DNA of 10,344 nucleotides from JAAYCI01 sp964472465. GTDB lineage: Bacteria; Bacillota; Clostridia; Oscillospirales; Ruminococcaceae. Positions 1 through 6,462 of this stretch are shown here, piece after piece. The notes under the pieces were generated by a model. That model worked only from the letters and a program-made list of their open reading frames with translations. It searched no databases and had not been told where the DNA came from. The position numbers and the translations under genes are program-made. Location of the stretch: the NCBI GenBank assembly GCA_964472465.1, contig CAYYLW010000094.1, forward strand, positions 1 through 10,344, written 5' to 3'. The number at the start of each line of letters is the position of its first letter. Within the stretch, counting starts at the first letter, position 1.

Positions 1-1
1 G

Positions 2-1819
2 GTGAAAATTACCCCCGCGCACGACCCGAACGATTTTGAGGTGGGCCGCCGCCATAATCTGCCCGTTCTCTGTGTGATGAATGAGGATGGCAGCATCAAC
101 GACGAGGGCGGAAAATATGCCGGGCTGGACCGTTTTGCCGCCCGCAAGCAGATTGTGGCCGACCTTGAAGCCGGCGGCTATCTGGTAAAAATAGAGCCCC
201 ACGCCCACAACGTGGGCGGTTGCTACCGCTGTGGCACCATCATAGAACCCATGGTGTCCTTACAGTGGTTCGTGCAGATGGAGCCGCTCTCCACCCCGGC
301 CATTGAAGCCGTGAAGGACGACAGCATCCGCTTCGTGCCCGAGCGCTTTGCCAAAACCTACCTACACTGGATGGAGAACACGCGCGACTGGTGTATCTCC
401 CGCCAGCTCTGGTGGGGCCACCGCATCCCCGCGTGGTACTGCGAGGACTGCGGCGAGGTCACCATCAGCATCGAGCCGCCCAGCGCCTGCGAGGCCTGCC
501 ACAGCGGCCGCATTCACCAAGATGAAGACACCTTGGACACCTGGTTTTCCAGTGCGCTATGGCCATTTTCTGTGCTGGGCTGGCCCGATGACAGCGAGGA
601 TATGCGCTACTTCTACCCCACCAACACCCTGGTGACGGGCTACGACATTATCGGGTTTTGGGTGTCCCGCATGATTTTCTCGGGCCTGCATTATACCGAT
701 AAGGCCCCCTTCGACACCGTACTGATTCACGGCCTGGTGCGGGACGCCGATGGCCGGAAGATGAGCAAGTCCCTGGGCAACGGCATCGACCCGCTGGATG
801 TGATTGCCGAATACGGCGCCGACGCTTTGCGCTTCACCCTCATCACCGGCAGCACCCCCGGCAACGACATGCGCTTTTCAGACGATAAAGTGCGTGCTTC
901 CCGCAATTTTGCCAACAAACTATGGAATGCCGCACGCTTTGTGCAGATGAACCTGCCCGAAGGTTTCACCCCCGGCCTGCCCGACGCCGAGGACTTTGAA
1001 CTCAGTGACAAGTGGGCCATTTCCGTGTATAATGATTTGGTACAGCAGGTAACGGAAAACCTGGAACGCTATGAGTTTGGCCTGGCCGCCCAAAAGGTGT
1101 ATGAATTTGTATGGGACATTTTGTGCGACTGGACCATTGAAATTGCCAAGACACGTTTTGGCAGCGAGGACAAAAAAGACGCCGACACCGCCTGCCGGGT
1201 GCTGGTGTGGTTGCTGGCAGGCGCCTTAAAACTGCTGCACCCCTTCATGCCCTTCATCACCGAAGAAATTTACCAAACCCTGCCCGGCAGCGAGGGAAGC
1301 ATCATGTTGCAAAAGTGGCCCATGCGCCGCAAGGATTTGGATTTTTCTGCCGAGCAGCATGATTTTGGCGAGGTGATTGAACTGGTGCGGGCCGTGCGGG
1401 CCGTACGGGCCGATATGAACGTGCACCCCGCCAAGCGCACCCGCTTGATGATTGAAAGCCAGCGGCCCGAGGTGTTCCGCCAAAGCGAGGGTGTGCTGAA
1501 AAAGCTAGCCTGGGCAGAAGCGGTGGAACTGATACCCGAAACCCCGGCCGACACCGCCGGTATGGTGCAGGTGGCCACCACCGCGGCGCGCGGCTTTATC
1601 CCCATGATGGAGCTGGTGGACCGCGAAAAAGAACTGGCCCGGCTTTCCAAAGAGAAGGAAAACGCCCAGAAAGAGATAGACAACTACCAAAACCGCCTAG
1701 CAAACCAAGGTTTTGTACAAAAAGCCCCTGCCCATGTGGTGGAAGAACTACGGGAAAAACTGAAAAAAGCTCAGGAAAAAAGCGAACGTTTGGAAGACAG
1801 CATCCGCGCGCTACACTAG
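2..1819 (+). CDS. valS: Valyl-tRNA synthetase, C-terminal 605 residues (5' end outside window)
   Basis: Class I aminoacyl-tRNA synthetase that charges tRNA-Val with valine in the cytosol. The reading frame is open at the window edge. The first GTG is an internal valine codon (family motif VKITPAHD in the editing domain), not a start. The Rossmann HIGH motif and roughly 270 N-terminal residues are therefore missing; full bacterial ValRS is about 880 residues. Visible, numbered from base 2: editing-domain end with TPAHDPNDFEVG (4-15), CYRCG (74-78), a second half of the catalytic core with a zinc-ribbon-like C147xxC150...C163xxC166, DTWFSSALWPFS (179-190), and the KMSKS ATP loop at 253-257. A helical anticodon-binding domain follows (about 330-500). 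The C-terminal charged coiled coil typical of ValRS (about 540-605) ends at TAG 1817-1819. No frameshift is seen. folC, which follows valS in many Firmicutes, is not next. Confidence 0.97.
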   Translation: MKITPAHDPNDFEVGRRHNLPVLCVMNEDGSINDEGGKYAGLDRFAARKQIVADLEAGGYLVKIEPHAHNVGGCYRCGTIIEPMVSLQWFVQMEPLSTPAIEAVKDDSIRFVPERFAKTYLHWMENTRDWCISRQLWWGHRIPAWYCEDCGEVTISIEPPSACEACHSGRIHQDEDTLDTWFSSALWPFSVLGWPDDSEDMRYFYPTNTLVTGYDIIGFWVSRMIFSGLHYTDKAPFDTVLIHGLVRDADGRKMSKSLGNGIDPLDVIAEYGADALRFTLITGSTPGNDMRFSDDKVRASRNFANKLWNAARFVQMNLPEGFTPGLPDAEDFELSDKWAISVYNDLVQQVTENLERYEFGLAAQKVYEFVWDILCDWTIEIAKTRFGSEDKKDADTACRVLVWLLAGALKLLHPFMPFITEEIYQTLPGSEGSIMLQKWPMRRKDLDFSAEQHDFGEVIELVRAVRAVRADMNVHPAKRTRLMIESQRPEVFRQSEGVLKKLAWAEAVELIPETPADTAGMVQVATTAARGFIPMMELVDREKELARLSKEKENAQKEIDNYQNRLANQGFVQKAPAHVVEELREKLKKAQEKSERLEDSIRALH

Positions 1820-1822
1820 CCG

Positions 1823-1851
1823 TTGCCGCCTTCCCCATGTTCACCTATAAT
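1823..1851 (+). promoter_or_regulatory. Sigma-A-type promoter for the unknown gene at 1884
   Basis: TTGCCG (1823-1828) is separated by 17 bases from a perfect TATAAT (1846-1851). Transcription would begin near 1858 and give a leader of about 26 bases before the ATG at 1884. It begins four bases after the valS stop codon, so the downstream gene need not depend on valS read-through. The -35 matches TTGACA at four of six positions. Confidence 0.7.
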
Positions 1852-1883
1852 CGGCCTCATTTGAAATTAAAGGCGGGTGCCGT

Positions 1884-2486
1884 ATGAACAAGCAACTCAT
1901 CCGGGAGCATATTGAGCGGCTGGGTATTGTGAATAAGCAGGAACTAATGCGCCAAACCGGGGCGGCGGCCAGCCTTCTTTGGGACCCTATGGTGCGCCTG
2001 ATTGAAGAAAAAGAGGTGCTGTTTTGCAGGCTGGACCATGGCGCCGAGACCCTTATTTCCCGCCATTTGTTCCTCTGCCTGTACCCCGTGCGGGTGGAGC
2101 CGCAACTCTCTTCCCATGCCCAAGTTTTGTATGATTGGCTATGTGACAACGAAACCGCCACCACCGGTGCCTGGCGGGAATTTTCAGAAAAAATGGCGCC
2201 CGCCAATTTTTGGCCTGCCCTACGGGAACTGGAAGAAACCGCCTGTGCGCTGCCCATTCGCATTTGCGGAGCCAGCGGCCCGGTGAAAGGCCTGGACGTC
2301 AAACAGGTGGATGAGCTGTATGAACTGGTGTGGGTGACGGACGAGTACTGGGTGAAGGGCGTATCGAGTTCGGCGCGATACCGGGATTTGGATTACGATG
2401 TGAGCGAGGTACGCAAATTACTGCGCAGCCACTATTCCACCCGGGAGATTGACGCTTTGCTCTACCACGCGGCCATGTTGCCCTAA
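1884..2486 (+). CDS. Hypothetical protein, 200 residues, possible winged-helix folds
   Basis: I do not recognise this family. The ATG at 1884 sits behind a weak purine-rich AAAGGCGGG and a good promoter at 1823-1851. It is soluble-looking, with no signal peptide or membrane segment. Residues 3-50 (helix, turn, helix, then LIEEKEVLFCRL) read like a winged helix: helices at about 3-12, 17-24 and 30-43 and a short hairpin. Residues 80-130 repeat a similar pattern (VLYDWLCDNE ... LRELEE ... LPIRICG), so a tandem winged-helix protein is possible. The C-terminal part (140-200) is rich in Tyr, Trp and acidic residues, with helices at about 172-183 and 186-196. It has several scattered cysteines but no CxxC metal site. 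It stands alone between valS and a convergent glycosyltransferase gene. A DNA-binding or regulatory role is only inferred from the predicted pattern. Base composition resembles its neighbours. Confidence 0.8.
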   Translation: MNKQLIREHIERLGIVNKQELMRQTGAAASLLWDPMVRLIEEKEVLFCRLDHGAETLISRHLFLCLYPVRVEPQLSSHAQVLYDWLCDNETATTGAWREFSEKMAPANFWPALRELEETACALPIRICGASGPVKGLDVKQVDELYELVWVTDEYWVKGVSSSARYRDLDYDVSEVRKLLRSHYSTREIDALLYHAAMLP

Positions 2487-2500
2487 TTTTTTCCATTCAA

Positions 2501-2550
2501 CCATAAAAAATACTCCGGCATTTTGGAAAATGCCGGAGTATTTTTTATGG
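2501..2550. terminator. Bidirectional terminator, 24-bp perfect inverted repeat
   Basis: The arms 2501-2524 and 2527-2550 are exact reverse complements around a central GG. The GC-rich part of the stem is TACTCCGGCA/TGCCGGAGTA, flanked by A6 on the left and T6 on the right, so it ends transcripts from both directions. It lies 14 bases after the stop of the 1884-2486 gene. On the other strand it contains the last sense codon and the stop codon of the glycosyltransferase gene (TAA at 2547-2545). Confidence 0.93.
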
Positions 2551-3750
2551 TTTTTGTTTTGTTTTCTGCTGTGCATAGCGGTAGATGGCCCGCTGGTATA
2601 CCTTGCCTATCTCCTCGGTAAACTCTTCGGGGCCATAGCGTCTTGCATAGTCAGACACCATTTTGTGGCGCTCGGCCCGCCCGGTTTCATCCAGCGCGGC
2701 GTATTCGTCCACATGGGTTTTGAACTCTTCTGCACTGGTAAAATAGTTCCCGTTTTTCCCCGGCACAATCTGGTCGCGGTTCAAAACGTCCAAACGCTGC
2801 AACACATACAGCCCACTGGCCATGGCCTCCAGCATGGAGATGGAGTTCATCTCGGTGAGAGAAGCCGTGGCAAACAAATCGCAGGCGCGGTAAAAATGCG
2901 GCACCTGGTCGTGTTCTATACGGCCCACCAGCTTCACCTGGCTGGCCACACCAAAGCGGTCTATCTCCTCTTGTAACTGCTGGCGGTCTGGGCCATCCCC
3001 CACGATAAACAGGTGGAAGCGTTCGTCGCCCTTGAAGCCCTGCTGGAAGTAATCAATCAGCACATCAATGCTTTTTTCCTTACCCAGCCTACCAATAAAG
3101 GCAAGCGCCACGTCCCCCGGCCGGATGCCCAACTTTTGGCGGAAAGCCTCGGTCTCGGCCTCCTGTGCATTTTCGGGCAAAAACTCGGTTAAATCCACCG
3201 TGTTGGGCACGATGTTCACCTGCTTGTTCACCCCGCAGCGCCGCAGATAATCGGCCACTTTGTTGGAGGGGCCAATAATCTCGGTGGCCTTCCCTGCCAC
3301 CTTGCGGATATAGGAATGGGCCAAAGGCTTTGCCATCGTTTTCATTTTATCGGGCGCTTTTTGCGGAAAAAGATAGAAAACATAGTCGTCGTACATGGTG
3401 TGCAGGGTATAGACCACTGGCTTTTTCATCAAATCGGCCACAAACAGCGCAAAAATCCCCATCGAAAACTCGGTGTGTAAATGGATGATATCCGGCTGGA
3501 AAGCCTGCACGATGCGCATCCGGTACAGGTTCATCGGGCTGGATACCCCTGCCCCATAAATCTTTTTGAGGGGGATGGCCGGGCAATACAGCACATTGTC
3601 TTTTACGTAATGGCGGCGGCTCTTGGGGTCCAGCGTAACAATTAACACCGTATGCCCCTTGGCTTCCAGCCCTTTGCGCAGGGTTTCAATATGGGTAACA
3701 ACACCGCTGATGTAGGGAAAATAGGTTTCGGTAAAAATGGCTATCCGCAT
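2545..3750 (-). CDS. Glycosyltransferase family 4 (GT-B fold), diacylglycerol-glucosyltransferase-like
   Basis: Retaining glycosyltransferase of 401 residues that would use a nucleotide-sugar donor on the inner membrane face or in the cytosol. The N-terminal Rossmann half starts MRIAIFTETYFPYISGVVTH, typical of family 4. HLHTEF (90-95) and YTLHTMYDDY (114-123) line the acceptor side. The C-terminal donor half has FIGRLGKEK (218-226), VGDGPD (250-255) and the E-x7-E pair Glu300/Glu308, the family hallmark. There are no membrane-spanning helices. HTxYDxY and overall length resemble the Firmicutes 1,2-diacylglycerol 3-glucosyltransferase (MgtA-like) group, which makes glycolipid anchors. Acceptor specificity cannot be read from sequence, and a capsule or other glycan enzyme remains possible. 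The start at 3750 is supported by AGGAGG six bases upstream. The 3' end lies inside the terminator palindrome. Confidence 0.92.
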   Translation of the reverse strand: MRIAIFTETYFPYISGVVTHIETLRKGLEAKGHTVLIVTLDPKSRRHYVKDNVLYCPAIPLKKIYGAGVSSPMNLYRMRIVQAFQPDIIHLHTEFSMGIFALFVADLMKKPVVYTLHTMYDDYVFYLFPQKAPDKMKTMAKPLAHSYIRKVAGKATEIIGPSNKVADYLRRCGVNKQVNIVPNTVDLTEFLPENAQEAETEAFRQKLGIRPGDVALAFIGRLGKEKSIDVLIDYFQQGFKGDERFHLFIVGDGPDRQQLQEEIDRFGVASQVKLVGRIEHDQVPHFYRACDLFATASLTEMNSISMLEAMASGLYVLQRLDVLNRDQIVPGKNGNYFTSAEEFKTHVDEYAALDETGRAERHKMVSDYARRYGPEEFTEEIGKVYQRAIYRYAQQKTKQKP

Positions 3751-3756
3751 CTGTTT

Positions 3757-3762
3757 CCTCCT
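3757..3762 (-). promoter_or_regulatory. Ribosome binding site of the glycosyltransferase gene
   Basis: Minus-strand AGGAGG lies six bases before the ATG at 3750-3748. This is a perfect Shine-Dalgarno core and fixes the start. Confidence 0.9.
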
Positions 3763-3797
3763 GTTTTCTCACCAATCCAAGAAAATAAATAGGGAGA

Positions 3798-3852
3798 AAA
3801 GCCCAATGTCGATTGGAATTCTATGGGGCTTTCCGTTCCGCGCTTTACGGAA
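3798..3852 (-). promoter_or_regulatory. Structured leader or terminator region upstream of the glycosyltransferase
   Basis: On the minus strand two short inverted repeats follow each other. The first is TTCCGT...ACGGAA (3852-3847 with 3836-3831). The second is AAAGCCC...GGGCTTT (3832-3826 with 3804-3798), which encloses a smaller CCAAT-CGAC-ATTGG hairpin and is followed by TTTTCTCCC. The second repeat could be the intrinsic terminator of the radical SAM/DUF2344 unit, whose stop is 60-115 bases upstream. Because a promoter candidate lies just upstream (3863-3891), it could instead be a leader or attenuator structure. The stems are short, so this is tentative. Confidence 0.35.
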
Positions 3853-3862
3853 GAATTAATTT

Positions 3863-3891
3863 ATCATAGCATTATTCCATCAAAAAGGCAA
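3863..3891 (-). promoter_or_regulatory. Candidate promoter for the glycosyltransferase gene
   Basis: Minus-strand TTGCCT (3891-3886), a 17-base spacer, and TATGAT (3868-3863). It would start transcription near 3856 and leave a leader of roughly 105 bases containing the inverted repeats at 3798-3852. It lies just downstream of the DUF2344 stop codon, so it is well placed for an independent unit. Confidence 0.5.
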
Positions 3892-3911
3892 AGAGAATTC
3901 TGTAGCAATTT

Positions 3912-4556
3912 TCAGCAGAATACTTCTCCATTTTGTATCAACACCCTTTTTCTGATGATATTTGCCGCATTTTGCGGTAGCCCAAATTGCTCCTGTAAAA
4001 ATTGGGCGAATAAAAAGGGGTTGATATTCTGCACGCTGCCCGCTGGCAGAACGGCCATAAAAGTGCCGTCCGGTTGCACCGGCAATATTTTTACCAGATT
4101 TTTTAAATCTACGGTTTCCTCGGTTTTTTTTCGTTTTACCAGTACGGGGGCCTCGGGCATTTTCCAGTATTTTTCCAGTATTTCTTGTATCTCGCCTTGT
4201 GTACGCCCGTAGTCAAACCAATATTCTGCGCGCGCTATCTCGGCGGGTTTATATTTGGGCAGGGCGATTGATTGCGCGCGGATGCCCCGTGGCAAGGCCC
4301 AGTTCAGCGGCGGCAAGAAGGCCGAAAAATCCTGTTCTTCGCTTTCGGTTTTACAGTCTACCGCTTCTGTTTCACTCTCCTGCCCCAGGGGTAACGGCAG
4401 GGCAAAACTCATATAAATATGGGGGTTAAACCCCTGGGAATACCACACCGGCAGGCCACTTTTTTTCAGTGCACGGGCCATCACCCGCTGTAAATCCAAA
4501 TGGGAGATATAGGCCGCCTCTCCGGTTTTGGTAAAGAATATTCTAAGTGTTTGCAT
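3912..4556 (-). CDS. TIGR03936/DUF2344 radical-SAM-associated protein
   Basis: A 214-residue partner protein of the TIGR03960 radical SAM enzyme. It carries the DUF2344 signature near its N-terminus: LRIFFTKTGEAAYISHLDL at 4-22, then RALKKSGLPVWYSQGFNPH at 28-46, followed by FALPLPLG. In other bacteria the two proteins are adjacent or fused, which implies a shared function; the biochemical role is unknown to me. There is no Cys cluster, signal peptide or membrane segment. Its ATG lies inside the 3' end of the upstream gene (14-bp overlap in a different frame), behind GGGAGGGG six bases upstream, indicating translational coupling. Length fits the family. In many Firmicutes ribonuclease G and ribosomal protein L21 genes follow, but here the unit ends and a glycosyltransferase gene comes next. 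Confidence 0.93.
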   Translation of the reverse strand: MQTLRIFFTKTGEAAYISHLDLQRVMARALKKSGLPVWYSQGFNPHIYMSFALPLPLGQESETEAVDCKTESEEQDFSAFLPPLNWALPRGIRAQSIALPKYKPAEIARAEYWFDYGRTQGEIQEILEKYWKMPEAPVLVKRKKTEETVDLKNLVKILPVQPDGTFMAVLPAGSVQNINPFLFAQFLQEQFGLPQNAANIIRKRVLIQNGEVFC

Positions 4557-6381
4557 AACAGGCCCCTCCCATCATCTGGTTTACCCCACAGCCCGCGCAC
4601 TGTGTGCGGCAGGGAGGCGTCACCTGGCCTTGCATGGCCTTTTGGTATTCCGCCTGCAAAAAGCGCTGGCTCACGCCGTAATCCAAATGCCCCCAGGGGC
4701 GGGCTTCCGTAGGCTGTAGCGCCCTGTTTGCATAAAAACGCGGGTCGATGCCGGTTTTGGCAAAGGCTTGCATCCATACCTCGTAGCGGAATTGGTCGTC
4801 CCAACCATCAAAACGGCAACCAGTGTGGTAGGCCAGTTCTATCACGTCGGCCAGGCGGCGGTCGCCCCTGGCAAAAGCGGCTTCCAAAAAGCTAATGCGG
4901 CTGTCGTGGTAGCTCACCGATATTTTTTTACTCTGCACGCATTGCAGCAGATATTTTTGCTTTTCCCGCAGGGTCTCTTCCTCATCCTGGCCCCAGCACT
5001 CAAACGGCGTGATGGGCTTTGGCACAAAACAGGCCACACTGATGCTGACCTTGACCCCCTGCCCCTTTCTCTTTTTGGCACTGGCGTAGTACAAATCCAC
5101 CACGCGCTGGGCCGTGGCGGCAATGCCCGCTATATCCTCCATGGTCTCGCCGGGCAGGCCCATCATAAAGTACAGCTTCACCGCCGAATATCCCGCGTCA
5201 AAAGCCATTTGGCAGGTGCGGTCTATCTCCTCATCGCTCACGTTCTTGTTGATAACATCCCGCAGGCGCTGGGTGCCCGCTTCGGGCGCGAAGGTCAAGC
5301 CGCTTTTACGCACCCGGCTTACCTTTTCGGCCAAGCTCTCGGTGAAATTATCCACCCGCAGCGAAGGCAAAGAGAGGTTGATTTTTTCCTTAGAGGTCCA
5401 GTCCAGCAGGGTATCCAGCAGGCCTTCCAGTTCGCTATGGTCGCTGGTGGAAAGGCTGGTTAGGCTCATCTCTTCGTAGCCGGTGTTTTTGCACAGTTGG
5501 CGGGCAGCCCCGTTCAACATGCCCGAAGGGCGCTCGCGCAGCGGGCGGTAGATGAAGCCAGCCTGGCAGAAGCGGCAGCCCCGCTCGCAGCCACGCATCA
5601 CCTCAATTTGGGCACGGTCGTGCACGGCCCCCACCATGGGCACCACGAATTCCTCCGGCGGTGAAAAGGCCGAAAAATCCTGCAAAATGGCCTTACGCAC
5701 CGGCAGCGGCGCTTCTTCTTCTGTCTTTTTAATGCCGCAAAAAATCCCATCCGCCCCATATTCCGCCTCATAAAAGGCCGGAATATATACGCCGGGAATG
5801 GCGGCCAATTTTTTTAGCAGTTCTTTTTTGGGTGTTTTTTTCTCCTTTTCGGCGGCCACCACCCGGCATACTTCGGGCAGTTGCTCCTCCCCCTCCCCCA
5901 AAAATAGGGCGTCGAAGAAAGCGGCCATCGGTTCGGCATTACAGGCGCAGGGGCCGCCCGCCACCACCAAGGGCCAGCTTTCGTCCCGCTGGGCGGCCCG
6001 TAGGGGAATGCCCGCCAAATCCAGCATGGCCAAAATATTGGTGTACGAAAGTTCATACTGCAAGGTGAAGCCCACGATATCAAACGCCGAGAGCGGGCTG
6101 CGGCTTTCCAGCACATACAGGGGGTAGCCCGCTTCTTTCAGCGCGTCGGCCATATCCACCCAAGGCATAAAGGCGCGCTCGCACCACACCCCCTCCATCT
6201 TGTTCAGAAGCTCATAGAGTATCTTCATCCCAAGATAGGACATCCCCACCTCGTAGGTATCGGGAAAGCAAAAGGCAAAGCGCAAGGCCGCCCCTTCCTT
6301 ATAAACACAGCCTGGCTCCCCACCTGTATAGCGCCCGGGTTTTTGTACCCCGGCCAATATTTCCCGCAATTTTTGTTCCAA
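4543..6381 (-). CDS. TIGR03960-family radical SAM protein with N-terminal B12-binding-like domain
   Basis: A radical S-adenosylmethionine enzyme of 612 residues if begun at the TTG at 6381. Numbered from that TTG, family positions include VQKPGRYTGGE (12-22) and a Rossmann-like cobalamin-binding-type region (about 30-180, with VVAGGPCACNAEP). The [4Fe-4S] motif CxxxCxxC is Cys265/Cys269/Cys272 (EVMRGCERGCRFCQAG). TIM-barrel elements follow (TFAPEAGTQRLR, YFMMGLPGET). A C-terminal cysteine group, CRTQCAGCG (591-599), is typical of this family. Substrate and reaction are unknown. Start choice: the frame stays open to an ATG at 6402 and a TTG at 6405, but neither has a ribosome binding site. AAAGGAG at 6394-6388 is six bases from the TTG at 6381-6379 and gives an N-terminus of family-like length. 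The DUF2344 partner overlaps the end by 14 bases. Confidence 0.93.
   Translation of the reverse strand: MEQKLREILAGVQKPGRYTGGEPGCVYKEGAALRFAFCFPDTYEVGMSYLGMKILYELLNKMEGVWCERAFMPWVDMADALKEAGYPLYVLESRSPLSAFDIVGFTLQYELSYTNILAMLDLAGIPLRAAQRDESWPLVVAGGPCACNAEPMAAFFDALFLGEGEEQLPEVCRVVAAEKEKKTPKKELLKKLAAIPGVYIPAFYEAEYGADGIFCGIKKTEEEAPLPVRKAILQDFSAFSPPEEFVVPMVGAVHDRAQIEVMRGCERGCRFCQAGFIYRPLRERPSGMLNGAARQLCKNTGYEEMSLTSLSTSDHSELEGLLDTLLDWTSKEKINLSLPSLRVDNFTESLAEKVSRVRKSGLTFAPEAGTQRLRDVINKNVSDEEIDRTCQMAFDAGYSAVKLYFMMGLPGETMEDIAGIAATAQRVVDLYYASAKKRKGQGVKVSISVACFVPKPITPFECWGQDEEETLREKQKYLLQCVQSKKISVSYHDSRISFLEAAFARGDRRLADVIELAYHTGCRFDGWDDQFRYEVWMQAFAKTGIDPRFYANRALQPTEARPWGHLDYGVSQRFLQAEYQKAMQGQVTPPCRTQCAGCGVNQMMGGACYANT
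4563..4570 (-). promoter_or_regulatory. Ribosome binding site of the DUF2344 gene inside the radical SAM gene
   Basis: Minus-strand GGGAGGGG lies six bases before the ATG at 4556-4554 and within the last codons of the upstream gene, which supports coupled translation of the two overlapping genes. Confidence 0.8.
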
Positions 6382-6387
6382 AATAAA

Positions 6388-6394
6388 CTCCTTT
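6388..6394 (-). promoter_or_regulatory. Ribosome binding site deciding the TTG start of the radical SAM gene
   Basis: Minus-strand AAAGGAG, then TTTATT, then TTG GAA CAA. The six-base spacing is ideal. The ATG at 6402 and TTG at 6405 lie upstream of this element and have no purine-rich sequence of their own, so they are probably in the leader. Confidence 0.7.
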
Positions 6395-6416
6395 ATCCGC
6401 ATCAAATTGAACGAGT

Positions 6417-6422
6417 ATTATA
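6417..6422 (-). promoter_or_regulatory. Candidate -10 element of the radical SAM/DUF2344 unit
   Basis: A perfect TATAAT on the minus strand, 35 bases before the proposed TTG start. The matching -35 position falls in the preceding terminator stem and does not resemble TTGACA, so only the -10 is supported. Initiation here would put the upstream ATG almost at the 5' end of the mRNA and the TTG at a normal distance. Confidence 0.35.
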
Positions 6423-6430
6423 TGAAAAGA

Positions 6431-6449
6431 AACCGGCGAAACGCCGGTT
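6431..6449 (-). terminator. Intrinsic terminator after the LTA-synthase-family gene
   Basis: On the minus strand AACCGGCG-TTT-CGCCGGTT forms an eight-base-pair GC-rich stem with a three-base loop, followed by TCTTTTC. It lies 13 bases after the stop codon of the sulfatase gene. The T-run is interrupted by a C, so termination may be incomplete. Confidence 0.75.
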
Positions 6450-6462
6450 CTCTTCCCATCAG

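Noticed and set aside
2449..2976. Long plus-strand frame opposite the 3' end of the glycosyltransferase gene
   Set aside because: It has no ribosome binding site, runs through the terminator palindrome and is antisense to a clear family-4 glycosyltransferase. It is a composition shadow.
4768..5463. 231-codon plus-strand frame opposite the radical SAM gene
   Set aside because: It is fully antisense to strongly conserved radical SAM motifs, and its protein has no recognisable pattern.
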